Shown: piece by piece, positions 4,600 through 6,475 of the stretch | How positions within the stretch are numbered: the stretch's first letter is position 1 | How the letters are laid out: each line of letters opens with the position of its first letter | Origin: Akkermansiaceae bacterium | GTDB lineage: Bacteria; Verrucomicrobiota; Verrucomicrobiia; Verrucomicrobiales; Akkermansiaceae | Assembly: GCA_014379305.1 (NCBI GenBank) | Contig: JACMMB010000216.1 | Span: forward strand, 1 to 6,475 | Direction: 5' to 3' | Length of the DNA: 6,475 bases | Made by a program: the position numbers and the translations under genes | Notes under the pieces: generated by a model | What the model saw: only the letters and a program-made list of their open reading frames with translations | Told to the model about the DNA's origin: nothing | Database searches by the model: none

Positions 4600-6475
4600 T
4601 GCGAAATTTCCTATCCATGCTTGCGGGAGTTCTGGTCCTGGTGCTGCTGTCCGGATGCCGGCGTGATGAAGAAGTGAGTCTGCGAAGTTCGGGATTTGAC
4701 GCCTTCATTCCGCAATACAATCGCTACATCAGCAAGTGGCTAGGCCAACAGCGGGAGCAAACCCTCAAAAACCTGCGCGAAGTGGAGGCTCAAATGATGA
4801 AAACGGTGGGGGAGGACAGGGATGCGCTTGAGCGGCGGCTGATCACCTTGAAGCGGGAGGAGGAAAAGTGGGATTTCCGCCTGGGGCTTGGCGATTTTTT
4901 CCGCTTCGGGCAGGCGGATGAAGTTCCTGCCGATCTGGTATGGGAAAATGGAATGGACCAGGAGGAAATCGGTGACCCGCGCGCAAAGAAGGGCGGGACT
5001 TTCCGCACTTTCATGCAGGGTTTCCCGCCCACCTTGCGCCCTTTCGGAGATAACTCCAACAACTCCTTCCGGGGTAGTATTTACGACACCATCGAAATGC
5101 CCTTGGTCGCACTGCATCCGAAGTCGATGGAAATGATTCCGGGCCTCGCGAAGGAGTGGGCGGTTTCCAAAGACGGACGGACGGTGTATTTCAGAATCGA
5201 TGAGGAAGCCACCTATTCGGATGGGATCCCGGTCAAGGCCCGCGATTTCATCTATGGATCGTATGTCAGGATCTCGGATGACGTGGTGAATTCATATACC
5301 AAGCAGTTTTATAAGGAGAACCTGGCTCAGATTGTTGTCTTTGGGGATCGGTTGCTTTCGATTTCCCTGCCGGAAGCCCAGATTTACGCGCCATCCCTGT
5401 TGGGAAGCCTTTCTCCGTCACCGCCCCACTTTTATAAGGATTACGGCCCTGATTACGCGGAGCGATATCAATGGAAATTTCCACCAACAACGGGCGCTTA
5501 CGAAGTCAGGGAGGAGGCGGTCATCAAGGGAGTTTCCATAACCCAGACGCGGGTGAAAAACTGGTGGGCTAAGGATCGAAAGTACTACAAGCATCGTTTC
5601 AACACGGATCGGATCATGCATATGGTGGTGCGGGATGAGTCGAAGGCCTTCGAGTTGTTCCGGGCGGGGGAGATTGATGTATTTACCCTGACCCGTCCCG
5701 AGCTTTGGTATGAAAAAGCGGAAATCGATCCGGTCTTCAAAGGTTATATCGAGCGTTTCACCTTCTTTAACCAATATCCCGCACTTCCGCGCGGACTTTA
5801 CATGAATGTCAGCAAGCCACTGCTGAACGAGAAGGATGTCAGGATCGGAATCCAGCATGCGATGAATTGGCAGAAGGTGATCGAGCTGCTGTTTCGCGGT
5901 GATTACAAGCGGCTGGATGCATTCAATCAGGGATATTTGCTTTTCAGCGATCCGACGATCAAAGCGCGGCTGTTTTCAATTTCCTCGGCGCGGGAAGCGT
6001 TTGGAAAGGCGGGTTTCATTGAGTCGGGCAGAGACGGCATTTTGAAAAGGAGCAATGGCGAACGACTGTCGATATCAGTCACATATCCCGCACTTCCACT
6101 GCTCGACAGGATGTTTGCGATCCTGCGTGAGGATGCGAAGAGCTGCGGCCTGGACCTCCGCCTGGATGGTCTTGAAGCAACGGTGGATTATAAGAAAACG
6201 ATGCAAAAGCAGCATGAGATAGCATTCGGTGCATGGCTGATCTCTCCGCCTACTCCGGATTTCTACCAGTTCATGCACTCATCCAATGCCCGGGACGAAC
6301 GGGGAAATCTTAAAGCCCAGACAAACAATCTATGGGTTTGGGCCCGCGAGGATACCGATATTCTCTGCGAGAAAGTCAGAAACGCCCGCACGGAGCAGGA
6401 GATGCGCGAGTCTGCGGTCAAGCTCCAGAATATCATTCACGACGAGGCGATTTTCGTGCCCTCATACACCCAGGA
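4599..6475 (+). CDS. yejA: YejA-type peptide-binding lipoprotein with N-terminal coiled-coil extension (3' end beyond window)
   Basis: An uninterrupted frame of 625 codons runs from the ATG at 4599, which shares one base with the yejE stop (TGATG), to the window edge. Residues 1-20 are a lipoprotein signal with lipobox LSGC (Cys20). A charged segment follows; residues about 50-90 (QQREQTLKNLREVEAQ onward) are rich in Glu, Arg, Lys and Leu and are probably helical or coiled coil. The SBP_bac_5-type peptide-binding domain begins at DPRAKKGGTFR (126-136), resembling the DAPKGG motif of YejA proteins. Further family features are IPGLAKEW (180-187), YSDGIPVKARDF (206-217), TTGAYEV (297-303), NWW (321-323) and LYMNVSKPLLNEKDVR near 400-416, where substrate-binding proteins carry their hinge and second-lobe strands. 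The role is to capture peptides outside the inner membrane and deliver them to YejB/YejE. E. coli YejA is about 604 aa, so with the extension this protein should end some tens of residues beyond the window. The ligand is unknown. Confidence 0.88.
   Translation, partial: MRNFLSMLAGVLVLVLLSGCRRDEEVSLRSSGFDAFIPQYNRYISKWLGQQREQTLKNLREVEAQMMKTVGEDRDALERRLITLKREEEKWDFRLGLGDFFRFGQADEVPADLVWENGMDQEEIGDPRAKKGGTFRTFMQGFPPTLRPFGDNSNNSFRGSIYDTIEMPLVALHPKSMEMIPGLAKEWAVSKDGRTVYFRIDEEATYSDGIPVKARDFIYGSYVRISDDVVNSYTKQFYKENLAQIVVFGDRLLSISLPEAQIYAPSLLGSLSPSPPHFYKDYGPDYAERYQWKFPPTTGAYEVREEAVIKGVSITQTRVKNWWAKDRKYYKHRFNTDRIMHMVVRDESKAFELFRAGEIDVFTLTRPELWYEKAEIDPVFKGYIERFTFFNQYPALPRGLYMNVSKPLLNEKDVRIGIQHAMNWQKVIELLFRGDYKRLDAFNQGYLLFSDPTIKARLFSISSAREAFGKAGFIESGRDGILKRSNGERLSISVTYPALPLLDRMFAILREDAKSCGLDLRLDGLEATVDYKKTMQKQHEIAFGAWLISPPTPDFYQFMHSSNARDERGNLKAQTNNLWVWAREDTDILCEKVRNARTEQEMRESAVKLQNIIHDEAIFVPSYTQ

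Noticed and set aside
5418..5858. Minus-strand open frame of 146 codons
   Set aside because: It is antisense to the yejA-like binding domain, whose frame is continuous and matches family motifs.
5775..6097. Exact 14-base repeat TATCCCGCACTTCC at 5775-5788 and 6084-6097
   Set aside because: Both copies encode YPALP in the same frame of one gene, with no extended similarity around them; probably coincidence.

Overview
The window most likely comes from a Verrucomicrobiota bacterium. The main clue is a secreted protease ending in a short PEP-CTERM sorting tag with an Arg-rich tail (VPEPGTALL...RRRR), a form common in that phylum. Moderate GC content and weak or absent Shine-Dalgarno sequences at every start fit but do not prove this. 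I see no tRNA, rRNA, CRISPR array or insertion sequence.

Left arm (1-1148, minus strand): a trypsin-like serine protease with a signal peptide and a PEP-CTERM tag is followed, 61 bp downstream on the same strand, by the first 46 codons of what looks like an ABC exporter. A perfect 7-bp inverted repeat directly abuts the protease stop codon. A 77-bp gap (1149-1225) separates this arm from the divergent right arm. A possible plus-strand promoter overlaps the gap and the 5' end of the protease gene.

Right arm (1226-6475, plus strand): a small lipoprotein with one c-type heme site (CGECH) precedes, by 51 bp, a tightly packed peptide-importer operon. Its genes are a YejB-type permease, a YejE-type permease (4-bp ATGA overlap) and a YejA-type lipoprotein substrate-binding protein (1-bp TGATG overlap), the last cut off by the window edge after 625 codons. 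That third gene has no stop codon inside the window but is a continuous, well-supported reading frame. The ATPase (YejF-like) is not in the window and should lie downstream.

Together the right-arm genes encode a binding-protein-dependent oligopeptide importer. A lipid-anchored YejA-like protein captures peptide outside the inner membrane and passes it to the YejB/YejE channel. The unusual point is size. YejB is 452 aa (about 364 in E. coli), YejE is 528 aa (about 341 in E. coli), and YejA carries a 110-residue charged, partly coiled-coil segment before its binding domain. Most of the extra sequence is predicted to lie on the periplasmic side, which suggests a lineage-specific docking arrangement. 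The family assignments are from recognition of conserved motifs, not from a database search.
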